From positions 11,005,376-11,069,375 of the forward strand of contig NC_092567.1 in NCBI RefSeq assembly GCF_037975245.1: DNA of 64,000 bases, in the 5' to 3' direction. Every line of letters starts with the position of its first letter. The first letter of the stretch is position 1. This document shows positions 39,901 to 51,925 of this stretch, one piece after another. This stretch comes from Apostichopus japonicus (taxonomy: Eukaryota; Echinodermata; Holothuroidea; Aspidochirotida; Stichopodidae). Made by a program: the position numbers and the translations under genes. A model generated the notes under the pieces. That model was not told the DNA's origin, searched no databases, and saw nothing but the letters and a program-made list of their open reading frames with translations.

Positions 39901-42900
39901 GCTAATACTGAGGTGCCTGCGTTTCAAACGGAACTAGCTAAACTGTATCGTATTGCTTTCGACGGCCTCACACAGAAGAACCAGCAGCTGGCATGGGAGA
40001 AGACATATTTAGTTTCAGAACTTGGACAAGAGTTCTATGATAACTATATAAAGCTTGGGATGTTGGCACAGGAAGTGGTCTTTGACGATTCCCAGTGGCG
40101 ACATAAGACGGTTGCACGAATATGGCACAAAATCATCTGTGAATTTTATGCCTCTCATCATCTGGTTTGGATTCTTAGTGAAGGTAAGTCTTCAGTACCG
40201 ATAATATTGATCATCATCATCACCAGTTCGACCTCGGTCGACCATTATCATCATGAGGGGTAGGAGAAGTTGGCCTGACAATAACCTGGCATCGAGATTT
40301 CCAGTCATTTTTTTCTTCCATAAGGGTTGCTAGCTCACACGTACTTTCACCAGGGGTACCATGTTTTGGCTCCCAGAGAATGAACTTGTTGGCTGCTTCT
40401 TCTGGGTGTCGGTGGTAGTGACTAGCTACTCTAAGTCTTCGTTCTCTGATTTTCATGGACACCTTTGGAAGATCGCAATAAAACTGTTTGTTGGGTATCT
40501 TCTGTTTCTAACTAATATCAAGGGCAGCCTCAGTAATCTTGTGTAACAACCGTCTATGTTTTTTTTTCAGTTGTTTGGTAATAATCCATGATAATATTGA
40601 TGCATTAACACAGTTTGTCATCTCTGATGTGTAAAATGATTAGTAAGCTTGGGAGATGGATGTATTGTTCATATGCCATAAACAGCTTATGCTCCTCGTA
40701 CCCCACCCCACAGTGTCTGCTGTAAATTAACATTCGTACAACACGCGTGTCAATGTAAGCAAATAAAGGGTCATCATTTGCCACTAACCCACTTTAACGC
40801 AAGAACGAATTGAGTTTGGATCTTTTTATATTTTTGTTTGTTGTATTTGAAGACAAGAGAGCCTTAATGTAGAGACCTTCAAGAAGACCAAGGCAATGTC
40901 AGATAAAGCTGACTACACTGGATTTTCAAACAAAAACAAATTGTACACATCTGGATAATCTAGGATGGACATGAGGTCTTATGTTGCTGTGAATGTATAA
41001 CCATATTGAATACTATGACTTTTGTATATATTAAACAACACGTTATTCAGCATATTAACTAGATTTTTGCTATCTGTGCTCGTCAAAAAGATCAGAGAAA
41101 GGTAATGATCAAAACTATGCAAGTAAATATATATACCAGATCCACATCACATTTTGTATCACAAAGATATGAATTATTAGAGCTCGTAATATTTTGCATC
41201 TGGCAACTGTACAATGAATGATATCATCAAGGCAACGCTACTGAAAATATCTTTGTTTTTATTCATCATGTTTCAATCATTTATCAAAATAGCCATGTAG
41301 TGTTCATTTTTACCTAATTATGAGTAGTAGCATTGATATTCATGATTACATGTTCCTTTTAGTGTTCGATTATTTAAGTCAACCTAATCCAAAATGTATT
41401 AAAAGTGAAGCTTTTGATCATATCTCATCTCACAAAGATTCATAGATGGCCTGGTCGACTACCACTATAATAATACACAAAATGTTAGAACGTAAACAAA
41501 CGCTGTGACTATCTTCATCCTAGGCAACTTTAGTTTGCAAGTATAGAGACAAGAACACGAACTAATAAATTACATTTAAAGGAATCTGTAATTTGGTGTC
41601 ATTGTAAGAGTGAAATATGTGACAAACCAGTCAAAACCTAATATCAGAAAAACCAAAATATTATTTCCATGACCTCATAAAATTAAATCATCCTCTGCAA
41701 ATTCTCTCTTTTCTCTGTAATTGTTTTTCAAAGAAAGTTGACAATTTCGAGGGTAATATGCTAAGAACTATTTGTCAAAACCTTTACCAATTCTAGCAGA
41801 GTAGAACTATAGAGCAGCAACACTGATGACCCTAACTCACCTGAGGTCAATAGTATAATGCATATGCCCAATTATTTGCATAATAATTTGCATAGTAATC
41901 TGTTACTGAAAAAGGAACTTAAGGTCGTACTCCATAGTAATAAACAAATAAACAAGTATTTTTGTATCAGCATGAATGTCGTACACTAGGATATCAATCT
42001 GAATGCCAAATACTCAGTGTACTGTTGTAAACATGATAATTTAAATCTTAACCAGGAATGCAAAAACATTGAGGTTTAGATTACATGCAACAAGCTGCTT
42101 CTTCAAATATACGATGATTCCATTCTTAACATATATATATATTTTACAAGTTTCCACAGTTTGCTCTCTGTTTCACTGACATGAAAGGACCAACTAAAAC
42201 AACTAACTAGAACTAGAACATAGTAATACATCCACTCATGCATTTCTGTATTCATTGACAATAGTATGAGCACTTGACCAAAACAATAGGAGGTCTGTTA
42301 GAGTATGTTACAAATTTGCCTGATTGAGAGAAATACATCCAGTTCTAAGTTTTCACTGTTATATGTACAAAATAAGCTATGACTTTTTTCTGTGTTGTTT
42401 AATGTGCCCCTTCACAGACTGAATTGATCAAGCGTTGTGACAATGTGAGCAAGCATCTAGCAGAGATGCATATTTGACTCATTCTTCCCTTTGGCTGCAA
42501 ATAACTTCATATAACATTTGGCCCCAATTGACCCTACCTTTAATTAATGAAGTCCTCACAGGGCAAGTAGCATAAGCAATGGGACACTGTGGTAAGCCAG
42601 TCAGACTGACCTACATTAAATTGAATAATAATGATGATGATAGCTCTCACTACATTGCATATGACTTCACTGTGGTAAGCCATCCTGTTCTGTGCGCAGA
42701 CCTACGCCCAATAAAAGCCCCATTGACTTACACACTATATCACAAAAGTAATGTAGTCTCTAATCCTAAACGCTACCCATCACTGGATAGCTGACAAGTT
42801 TGCCACTATCAATTTTCCGTACTAAGACCATGCAGAATTTTTGCTAAGAGAGCCGGAACTTTTAGTCACTTGTAAACAAACCTCTTTACTCAGTCGTAAA

Positions 42901-44676
42901 CAATTTTCGTATGCTGCTCCTGGGAGGGCTAACTGGTCTAAAATTGCCTCAATTGACCCAATGTTTGCACCACATGTGCTTCCATTCATGCTTTTTAACA
43001 TCCAAGCCCAAAAAAAGCACATCCTAATTGATAACATAGCAAAAAAGTTGTTCTCCTACTCGTAATTGGCACTTTTCCTAAAGTAGAACACTTGGGGCAG
43101 CTTGATATAGACGCTAATAGGAGTATGCAACCTTCACTGCCATACTGACCTGTCAGTACTTACATTGCAGAAGCAAAGCATGCCACAAAGGCAAGTTTCA
43201 GGGTTCTATTTACTGTCACACTGGCCTCTAAGTACTTAAAACAATGCAGCAACAAAGCAGCCGTAGGGTTACAATTCACTGTCATACTGGCCTGTCAGTA
43301 CTTACAAAGCAGTAACAAAGCATGCAATTAAGGCAAGTTTCAGGGTTCTATTTACTGTCACACTGGCCTCTAAGTACTTAAAACAATGCAGCAACAAAGC
43401 AGTCGTAGGGTTACAATTCACTGTCATACTGGCCTGTCAGTACTTACAAAGCAGTAACAAAGCATGCAATTAAGGCAGGTTTCAGGGTTAATATGCAAAA
43501 TCACTGGGCATGTGCTTAGACCTAAAATGAAACACTGAAGCATGTAATGTAGTTAGGTATAGGGTTGTAAACCTAATTCACAAAATATAACATTAATTGT
43601 TGACATATTTGTCTGAGTTTCTTTCAGGCACAGTGAATCTTTCTTTGAACCTCAGATAGACCATTAATACTATATGCCATTATGTCTCCATTTTGTCTAC
43701 TGCCTAGCACAAATTTGAATCAATCCCTGTTTCATGTTTTAATTACAGTGATAATAATGATGTCATAACACCATCAAACAAAACATCATTAACATACACC
43801 ATGTGAATGCTAGTTTTACAAATAACTATATATATACAATGGTTGCTAATTAAATTAACGATTGGATGCTACAAATAAGGCTATGGTACAGTAACACTAT
43901 TATAATGTGTCACCACCTTGATATGATGCCTGCAGTAAACTATACACACTGAAACCCATATAATATGTCTGCTTGGATTTGCAGCAGCGTCTTCAGCAGC
44001 ATCATCAATCAAAGTGAAAGAAACATTGAACAGCATCAACCCGCTTGACCTCCAGTATGTCTATCGCTTTGCATGTGGACTCAACAAGTCAGCAGCAGAC
44101 ATCATCATCAAACACCTGCAAGAAACCAAAGAGGGATGTCAGTTTGCAATTCTTTGTATGCTTGAACAAGAAGAAAATTCAGACCAATTCAGGCAGTCAG
44201 TTAAGGACTTGGTTTCAAGGCATATTGAAATTTCCTGGAAAAATTCCAAATTATTACAGAGTTCTACCATACAAGTCCTTGAAGTTGCTTCAGCTAATCA
44301 GGTAATTATCAATTTGTGTATTGATACTACACCAGAATAAGTTGAAAAAGTTCACCCGTCTTGGTTTAATTTATTTAATATTTGTGACTCATATTTACCA
44401 TACACATTGTTTAGATTTATATTACAACAGTTTATTGCAATTAACAGTTCAACTCTTTTTGTTTTTAATCATTTGGGTTTTGATTTTTCTTCTCATTGTG
44501 GATAGACAACAACGTTACTAACTTATTAAATTTCCTTTCAGAAAAGTTTGGACATTCTGAATAAGTTTCTTTCATCTCAATCCCTTCGTCGGAAATATAA
44601 GAAATATAGCACATCAAAAAAAAGGCCCCGACAGCACGCATGCACAAAACACCTATTATTTTGTGTGGAAAAATGA
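36872..44676 (+). CDS. NLR-like gene: death-fold-like region plus NACHT NTPase (five exons)
   Basis: Exons 36872-36929, 37296-37604, 39008-40183, 43985-44301 and 44542-44676 join with matching phases (1, 1, 1, 0) and total 1995 bases, 664 codons plus stop. Residues about 20-122 form a helical region (LLMIRYMEERGQIEPTSIM ...) resembling death-effector or other death-fold domains. Residues about 200-330 are a NACHT NTPase: P-loop DPGFGKST (204-211), Walker B LFDSYDE (about 283-289) and sensor-1 LTRT (316-319). The IICEFYASHHL motif and the following exon (LQYVYRFACGLNKSAADIII) match the helical region after NACHT in NLR proteins. NLRs are cytosolic ATP-dependent oligomerising innate-immune sensors. 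No leucine-rich repeats were seen, so the protein may lack them, or exon 5 may be wrong and LRR exons may lie elsewhere. NACHT identity is firm; the last exon is tentative. Confidence 0.82.
37296..37604 (+). CDS. NLR-like gene, exon 2 (death-fold-like region)
   Basis: Acceptor TTTTCAACAG, donor GTACTG. It gives about 103 residues with no stop in the phase-1 frame. It contains a hydrophobic helix (FGSFKVALATVLTVKIVLDL) and then LLMIRYMEERGQIEPTSIM, LLCALKKMCLSGIEM and ARKLYEEHTG. The L-x-x-x-MEERG-x-I pattern resembles death-effector domains, but I cannot confirm the fold. Confidence 0.72.
37605..39007 (+). other. NLR-like gene, intron 2; nothing else seen
   Basis: 1.4 kb of AT-rich sequence between exons 2 and 3, ending in a long T tract that serves as the polypyrimidine tract. 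Confidence 0.6.
39008..40183 (+). CDS. NLR-like gene, exon 3 (NACHT domain)
   Basis: Acceptor after a T15 tract (ATCTCAG), donor GTAAGTC; 1176 bases, phase 1 in and out. It holds GKKNDLIKYAKTAYRKHYET, the P-loop, Walker B, sensor-1 and the winged-helix-like KTVARIWHKIICEFYASHHL end. The frame happens to stay open to 40263, but the residues after 40183 (an Ile/Ser run and HYHHEG) are intron sequence. Confidence 0.9.
42701..43132 (+). mobile_element. TTAA-type MITE, diverged copy in the NLR intron
   Basis: It matches the pair at 51455 and 53734 over most of its length (CCCATTGACTTACACACTA, ACGCTACCCATCACTGGATA, GAGTATGC at the end) with clearly more differences. Its left terminus is altered. 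It marks an older insertion of the same family. Confidence 0.75.
43136..43490 (+). repeat. Tandem repeat, about 144 bp period, 2.5 copies
   Basis: The block ACTGGCCTGTCAGTACTTAC ... AAGCATGCAATTAAGGC repeats, and each unit is itself two related ~72 bp halves (CTGTCATACTGGCC and CTGTCACACTGGCC). It begins at the end of the adjacent MITE. Confidence 0.85.
43985..44301 (+). CDS. NLR-like gene, exon 4 (post-NACHT helical region)
   Basis: Acceptor TTGGATTTGCAG, donor GTAATT; phase 1 in, phase 0 out. It encodes about 105 residues, starting AASSAASSIKVKETLNSI and continuing LDLQYVYRFACGLNK. The YVYRFACGL motif is a hallmark of NLR proteins just downstream of NACHT. Codon use and composition match exon 3. 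Confidence 0.85.
44542..44676 (+). CDS. NLR-like gene, tentative last exon
   Basis: It follows an acceptor TTTCCTTTCAG and continues in phase 0 from exon 4 as KSLDILNKFLSSQSLRRKYK, then a basic tail to TGA at 44674-44676. No poly(A) signal is evident just downstream and the tail is low-complexity. This could be a true short terminus, a degraded former LRR exon, or intron sequence. Confidence 0.4.
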   Translation, partial: KSLDILNKFLSSQSLRRKYKKYSTSKKRPRQHACTKHLLFCVEK

Positions 44677-45305
44677 CCATTGTCTCATTGTCTAAATGTA
44701 GCAGCAATGATTTGATAAAACAAATGTGATATTATAAATCTTAAAAAAAAAGGTAAATGGTTCTTGGCTAACCTTGGAAGACACGAAAGCAGGTTATTTA
44801 AATTATCCTTTGTAATAATACTGATGTGCTTGTTATGGAATGCTGTTGTGGGTTGACTTCTTCTCAGCTTTAAATGAAAAGGAATGAACTATATAAGTAC
44901 ACATGTGAAGCAAACAAATTGCATTGGGGTGGTAAAGAATATGTTAGTGCCCAGGCCTGGTCCATGAAAGAAAATTGTGGAAAAGCAAGATAATAACCAA
45001 TGAAATAATTATCTTGTCACAATGTTGGGATCACTTTCGGAAGTTGACAGCATGTAGTTCATAAATGTATTATATTCCTTTCAAATAAGAACACACATGA
45101 ATATGCACATCACTTTATGATCAGGGCTGTAACTATACATCCCATTGTATTCTTGTTTGGGTCTGGTGGTCTAATATGCATAAATATGCATAAATACACT
45201 AAAATATAATTACTTAATACAGCTCTATTGCCTTGATCAAAGGTATTCAGCAAAACCCATTACCACAAAACTGAAAGTTGAGAATTGAGTTGTAAAGACA
45301 CTCAC
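44677..45305. other. Intergenic; no gene supportable
   Basis: AT-rich spacer between the tentative end of the NLR-like gene and the minus-strand exon at 45306. No poly(A) signal close to 44676 and no clear repeats. Confidence 0.35.
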
Positions 45306-45418
45306 CCACAAAAGTAGTAATGTCATCAGTGATGTTGGATGTTTGAATTTTCTTTTTCAATTCCTTGAAAGACATATACAGGAAAACCGTTGCAATGCAA
45401 TGTTGAAAACTGTACCAG
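45306..45418 (-). pseudogene. Frameshifted copy of the ITDDIT exon (copy 1)
   Basis: The acceptor (CTTTGACCTCCAG) and donor (GTGAGTG) match those of the exons at 50089-50199 and 62377-62487. This copy is 113 bases, not 111, so the frame breaks after FST. The other copies' frame is recovered only in the second half (FKELKKKIQTSNITDDITTF). It is a decayed or divergent copy. Confidence 0.55.
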
Positions 45419-45597
45419 CTGGAGGTCAAAGAGAGAATACAAAATAAATCAACCTTTCTTTCACTAGATTTATCAAGGTGAAAATTCAAGAGGTCTGTGA
45501 TAACTTTTGGACCACAGTAAAGAAGAGTGCTTTACTCAAAGTACCTATTGTGGCATGTACTTGAGTCTATAGTGTTCAGTTAGAACCATTGAAATAG

Positions 45598-48500
45598 TTT
45601 TTTTTTACAACATTATGGGATAACTAAAATGATATTTTGAGTTTTTGGTTTTAATCTGAGGGAAACAAATACCTAAACAGAAGACATATTTGTTGGTAAC
45701 CCAAACTACTTTCATACAAACCAACAAGTTGTCTTCTAGTCTTACCATTCTGGGAGTGCCAGAAGTTCTAGAAGACTTTATGCATTTGAGTCTCAGGCGG
45801 CAATTTTTATTTCAGTTTGGCAAATGTTAAAATGTATCAGAGGGTGTTTGGGCAAATATTGTGTCATGACAAGCTCATTACAAACATACCAATTACTGGA
45901 TTAATCAGCAAGAATCCGATCATTTTAATGTCCTTACTAGGGATTAATTCTGTCAGATGTATTTTGAGTGGATGAGTTAAGACTTGATACAAAATTAATT
46001 TAGTGAGAGTGAATGAAGGTAAAAGAGTATTCCTTGATCTGAGATGCTATCCAAAAAACCTACCAGAGGTTGTTGAAACATTACTATCACTGTTATATAC
46101 TAACCATTAATGTGATTACCATCACATGGAAGAAATATCAGATGATGAACCATTCATTGTCCTTGTCAGCACAGTATGAATGTGACTTCCTTCGAAAACT
46201 GGTAACTGCAGGTGGAATAGGTGATACCTTAGTAGCTCGCTTCAAAATTACCCTAATGAAGAGAAAAGAAAGTGATGTGAATGAGATTTAAGTCCTAATT
46301 ATAGGAGAAATTGAGAATGTCAGTCAGAAATAGATATGTGAATGTCTCTGGCTAACTACCCTGTATACATGGACAAAAACAGAGACAAAAATTCAGAGGA
46401 AGGAAAGTACACTTCAGTTTCCAATAACCAGGTATTAAGTGTAAAAATTAGCCAGTTAAGCATGAAATTTGAACCGGATTGTCTGTTGTTTAGTGGAAGT
46501 GGCATATAAAGGTGTGGTGCAGTGATATTAATGAGCTCCCAATGGAGAGTCCAACCTCACACAAACCCAACCATGCATGGTTTGGGCTTGACTGAGAAAT
46601 TTGTGAGATTTTGCACCTCTCTTTCGTAATGAGGACAGAATGTCTTTTGAATTTCCACTCATTAGGAGATAATTGTATCTAATTTAGTGTGTCAGCTTTG
46701 GTGGATGTGTTATTTTTCTTCCTTTAATGGCACCAAGCCTCTGGAGATTGCATTGGCTACATTGACCTAGTTAAACCACTCTCGGGGGGGGGGGTCTATT
46801 TCTAGATTTTAGATCACCAAAGGTTTATAAAGTACCCTGTTCAGCTGGTCAATAGCCATACAATATGGACAGTTCTTTCTACAAATTTGACAGATGAAGA
46901 CACTTGTAACCTCAAAATTTTGAGTTAAAAAGTTTTGAGATGAAAAAGTCAAAATTTTTGACTTTTGAGGTGAAAATCTTGAGATCAAAATTCCAAATAT
47001 TGAGAAAGCAAATTCAAAATTTTGAAATTTGGGGACACTTATTTTTTGTTTTAAGCCACCGTACTAGGTCGGTGAGGTTAGATCAGTTTTGAGACCAATT
47101 AGATTTCTTAAAACCAACTGCAGTGACTGGCTCAGCAATGTTAAAAATTAAACAAGCATAAGTGACAATTCTTTATTCACAGCTGTACATACTCAGATTA
47201 GTAGGAAGTATTTCCAATTGTGTTCTCTGTTTATAATGGCTGGACTTACAAGGGTACTGCAAAGCTCTCCAAATCTTCAGTATTTTCACATAGTTTCTGG
47301 AATCTGCTAGCAATTTTGAGCACACGAGGACATGTCAGTAATAGAAATACTTTATCTGATTTTACACTGTGGAATATATATAAATATCTGAGCCCTAGCC
47401 GGGTGCTTCAGAATAGCTCTGTAACATCTCTTCTACTCCCTGTCTTCTTCTACTAAGTTTAAAACATGTAAATACATGTTAGAGAGAAAAATGTAATTTC
47501 TATATAGTATAAATCTAAGCCCTGGTGGGAGTCCCTGGGGACTTTAGCTGAGGCATTTTTACTTTTCAGATATTTAATGTTCTTTGATAGTGATTTTGCA
47601 GCCCAAGTGAAGCCAATGGGGGGGGGAGGGGGAAAGTTATAACCACCCTTATGGATGCCAGTGCATACATGTTTTAATGCCCTCTAAATGTGTTTATTTT
47701 AAACAGTATTTAGCTCTCAAATATGCAAGGAAGAAATGTTATCATGACATGATATTGATAAAGAGTGGCAGGGGAATTTAAATTCCTTAACCATGCCTGC
47801 TAGCCATATGTTTGGTGAATAAAGTCACAACAACCAGATTAACCTAATTCTTACCATTCCTATGTAACTCTGTGCATCAAGAAGTGTAGGATACTGAAAG
47901 AAGCTTGATAGATGCATACAGACCTAATCTGTTTGACCCCAAAATATGGAGAATAACATTTTTCAGGGCCAAAAACCGGGAGAATAAGGGGAAAATAGGG
48001 AGGTTGGTCATTTTCAACTGAAATTATATAAATACTCCTAAATAAATAGTCTACAGTACCGCTCATGTATAACTGCACATGTGTACGCGCACAGGATCGT
48101 ATAAACAAGTACAATCGCGTATAAAATCGTTGACAAACAAATTGCCGCGTAGACACCTCGTATACTCCCTGTACGAGTTTATACGCAGGTTATGCTATTG
48201 TGCTCAATGAATAGGGGTTAAAGTCGCCGAAAGAATTAGTGAGATGTTTGAAACAGCCGTTTCTTAAATCGTAGTTTAAGACGTGATATTCACCTAGCAT
48301 CGAAGAGGACGCAGGTAAATTGTTTGCCGGCATAGAACTTAACTGTTTTTTTTGTCGTACACAAGTAGCCTACATGCGAACTGCACACATTTGGTACGCC
48401 GCATTTACAAACAAGTGAAAACTTGTGTTTATTAAACTTGTGCAGGCGCGCATCCAGGGGGGCGTTGGGGGCGCGCGCCCCCCGGATAAGAAAGAGAGGA

Positions 48501-51450
48501 AGGAAAAAAAGAGAGAAGAAAAAAGGAAAAAAAGAGGGGGAAAAAGAGAGAAAAGGAGGGAACAGAAGAAAAACGCCAAAGACACCGGGAAGAGAGAGAG
48601 GAACAGTGACATAATTACAGCGCTGATCCATATTATATACAGTACACAGGGTAGCCAGTGGCGTATCAAGGATTTCGGAAGGGGCATGCGCCTCGGCCTA
48701 CCCCTTACACCGACAACTCCAATTTTGACGTTTCCATTTTCCCTCTCTCACTAATGTATATACTCTATATGGTATATCATATTACCCACGTGTGTGTATG
48801 GATGCCTTAAACAGTTGTACAATTGTGCTATGAAAAAAACTGTGGCTGGTCTCGAACTCGGCCGAGTCGTTGGGGAACATGGCGCATTTCGGTATTAGAC
48901 CAGAATCTATATGCGAACTGCACTATACATGTGTTCTTCGATGCAACACTGCCATCCACAGATAAAATGTAATACACTCCAACCTGAATGCTAATTGTTA
49001 CCCCAAATCTAGTACCGTAACTCGTACAATTAATCTAAAAATAAATTTTGCATGAGATTTGAGAATTGAGCACATTTCCTGTGAATATCATGTAGTTGAC
49101 CCAAAGGCGTATCATTGCCGTGGCGGAGGGGGGCTGACGCACCCATCACTTCTTGAGATTGTTCCCATCTGCATGAAAATGTGCGCCTCACAACCCTACG
49201 CCCACCCCTCTTATCGCTTCCCGATGACATGCTATACAATACGAGAATTATTACTGTTGACATTGTTAGGCGTGACTTCTCCTAAAGACATTTGAAATGA
49301 CGAGATGAAAGTATTTTGGTATTTCAACATTAATCAGAAAATTTCTAAATTATACACTTGGATAAAAGTCGGGGGAGGGGTGGGAGGGGGCAATGTTCTA
49401 TTCAGCTGAGAAGAAGGCCACTGCTACGAGTGTACACCCCTACCGGCCCGCTCCAATCCCCCCCTTACGACTTTACAAAAACATTGTTCATAGGCAAAAC
49501 TGCATGGTGTATGGAGCCAATTTTAGACCTAATTGGTGGTCTAATTATGCCTCGGGGTGCACCAGTTAACATCAATTATCAATTTTCAAAAAGAATTCAG
49601 GGACGGGGCTACTGAGATTTGCCTTCAACAAGCCAACGACCACACCTCAGCCATTTTTAAATTCTCTGGTCTTTCCATAATAGTGCAGGACCTACCTAAG
49701 TCAGTTGGGATTTGTTACCCCCCCCCCTTGAAATCCTATTTTAAAATGGGGGTTGAGAAGGGGTCCCATTCTCCTAGTCCTGCAAACCGATTTCAAGTAG
49801 TAGATAACCTATGCATCTGCCATTAAAATGTGGTACATGGCTACATGAAGGTATACTGTGTACCTCTTTGCAGATACAAATACTAGTCATTGTTTTTAGT
49901 ACATTTTGTTAGTTCTACACAATGAAACAAATGGAATCATAAAAAAAAGCATTTGATGTTATTTATAGAACTAGTTCGGCAAGATGTCCTTACATACATA
50001 TGGCCTGTAGATTTGATCAAAAGTATGCAGCACAACCCATAACAATTTCACAAACTGACTGTTGAGAAATTAGTATGTAAAGACTCACCAAAATCTCCGC
50101 CACAAAGGAAGTTATGTCATCAGTGATGTGTTCCCACTTGCTTTTTTCTTTCATTTTCTTGGAGGAAATGTACCAAAGAAATGTTGAAAATGGTATCACC
50201 TGGAGGTGAAAGAGAAAATACAAAATAACTCAACTTTCCATTCACTAAATTTATCAATGTGAAAATTCATCAGGTCTGTGATCATTTTTGTAACAGACAT
50301 CAACGTCTTTCCTTGTGTCTTATTAATAAGCATATATGAATATTTTATAGAGCTGTATTCTCAGGGCAGCATATATTTTGTTTTCTATTTCTGTTTTTAT
50401 CTTTGGGTTTGTTGGACTGACATAGCTAACAGCACAGGACTAATATCATTATTCAAAGCACCTTTGCCTTTATCTTAAAACTGCTATTTAAGAATATGTT
50501 TTGCATCTGAGGTAATCAATACAGTCAGTTATTTACAACACTTGAAGTGGTAACTGATCAACTCCATGTTACGTCCTAAGAGTTGTGAAGCCCCCCCCCC
50601 CCCCCCAAATAAAAGACATATTTGGAAAATTGCTGGAATATTTCTAACAAATTTGTGAGCTATCTTCCATAGTACTGCAACAGAAAATATTTGTAGAAAG
50701 CATATGTGCTGGAGTTTCCTGGAAATATCTCTTAAACGGCCAGTATTATAACTGAAGTGCAAATAATGTACATCTTATACAGAACACATTAAGAGAATCC
50801 TTCAACACTGTTGACCAATGGCTAAGAATGGAATTCTGAATTACTTTGGTTTTTACTCTGAGGACATGCATATGGTCCAGAAGGTCCATGCATGTTTTGT
50901 ATTACTGACTGACAACAACATATCCACACATTACAGTAAACCCACTAAAGACTTCCATTTGTAATCCCTTAGTATATAGCTCATGGACAAATGACATAAA
51001 ACCTAGATTATCTTCAGATTTAAATTTCACATCAATTTTATTGGGTTTTAGATGTACTGAGAGGGGAAGGGTACGAAAGGTTAGGATGGAAACAGAGAAA
51101 TGATTCCTGTTAGTCATTCTACATGGTTCTAACTTAGTGTGGGTATGGTTCTAACTTAGTTTGTGTATGGGTCTCATTTTGTGTGCAGTGACTATATTTA
51201 ATTGTTAGGGGACATGCACTTATGAATTAAATTGATTGTTTATGAGCCTGCCATACATTTTACTGGCTATTATTTGTGGAAGTTAGGCTGACAATCCAGA
51301 GGAGTCTGGCTGCGCTGTTAAGACTGATTACTACCCTTACCTGCCACCCAACACTATGACACACTGATAAATTAGAAGGGATCAAGTCATCTGAATATTT
51401 TGTTCCTTAATTTATGATGAATACACAAAACAAAATATGGACCCAGTACA
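45598..51450 (+). repeat. Tandem segmental duplication, copy 1
   Basis: It aligns collinearly with 57997-63737, and resumes at 54203 (against 63742) after a 2.75 kb insertion. Similarity is moderate at both ends and very high in the centre (about 47041-49860). It holds MITE fragments (48420-48700 and 49100-49300, with GGCGTATC motifs), a T/A-rich palindromic stretch at 46895-47030, and the minus-strand exon at 50089. Large frames at 48290-48750 are chance readings through GC-rich and A/G-rich repeats. Confidence 0.9.
50089..50199 (-). CDS. Unidentified 111-nt internal exon, copy 2
   Basis: Bounded by CTTTCACCTCCAG and GTGAGTC on the minus strand, 37 codons, phase 0 at both ends. It encodes VIPFSTFLWYISSKKMKEKS then KWEHITDDITSFVAEIL, a hydrophobic start followed by a charged amphipathic helix. 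Near-identical coding and splice sites are kept in copy 3, which supports a real exon. I do not recognise the family and cannot place its neighbours. Confidence 0.45.
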
Positions 51451-51454
51451 CTAA

Positions 51455-51921
51455 GGTAGCATACGCCCATTAAAAGCCCCATTGACTTACACACTAAATC
51501 ACAAAAGTAATGTGGTCTCTAAGTCTAGATAGAAGTTTTCACTAGCTAAACGCTACCCATCACCGGAGAGCTGACAAGTTGGCCTTTCATGGCACCATCA
51601 ATTTTCCGTATCATGACCGTGTAGATTTTTTGCTATCCGAGCCGGAAGTTTTCGTCACTTGTAAACAAACCTCTTCACTCAGTGGTAAACAAATTTCCTA
51701 CGCTGCTCCCGGGAGGCCTAAAGGGGTCTAAAATTGCGTCAATTGACCCAATTTTCTCACCACATGTACTTCCATTCATGCTCTTCAACATGCAAGCCAC
51801 AAAAAACTAGATTATGATTGATAACAGGTCACAAATGATGTTCTCCCCCTGCTTTTTGGCACTTTTCCTGAAGGAGAACAATCGAGCGGATTGATATAGA
51901 CTCTAATAGGAGTATGCCACC
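51455..51921 (+). mobile_element. TTAA-type MITE, left member of the pair
   Basis: 467 bp, ends GGTAGCATACGCC and GGAGTATGCCACC. It differs from the right member by only a few changes (two substitutions and two single-base indels that I can see). It contains no reading frame of note. Confidence 0.85.
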
Positions 51922-51925
51922 TTAA

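Larger units (their letters stand above)
40184..43984 (+). other. NLR-like gene, intron 3 with repeats
   Basis: 3.8 kb intron. It contains the diverged TTAA-type MITE at 42701-43132 and the ~144 bp tandem repeat at 43136-43490. The remainder is AT-rich and apparently unique. Confidence 0.6.

Noticed and set aside
40184-40263. Open extension of the NACHT exon to a stop at 40263
   Set aside because: A strong donor GTAAGT at 40184 and a phase-matched acceptor at 43984 leading to an NLR-typical exon show this is intron.
46131-46291. Plus-strand frame with DFLRKLVTAGGIGD, also partly at 58400
   Set aside because: The frame is broken in the paralogous copy and lacks splice sites; probably not coding.
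48290-48754. Frames of about 105-113 codons on both strands, also at 60453-60967
   Set aside because: Phe/Leu- or Lys/Glu-rich readings of an A/G-rich tract and MITE termini; overlapping frames on both strands and no conservation of frame beyond nucleotide identity.
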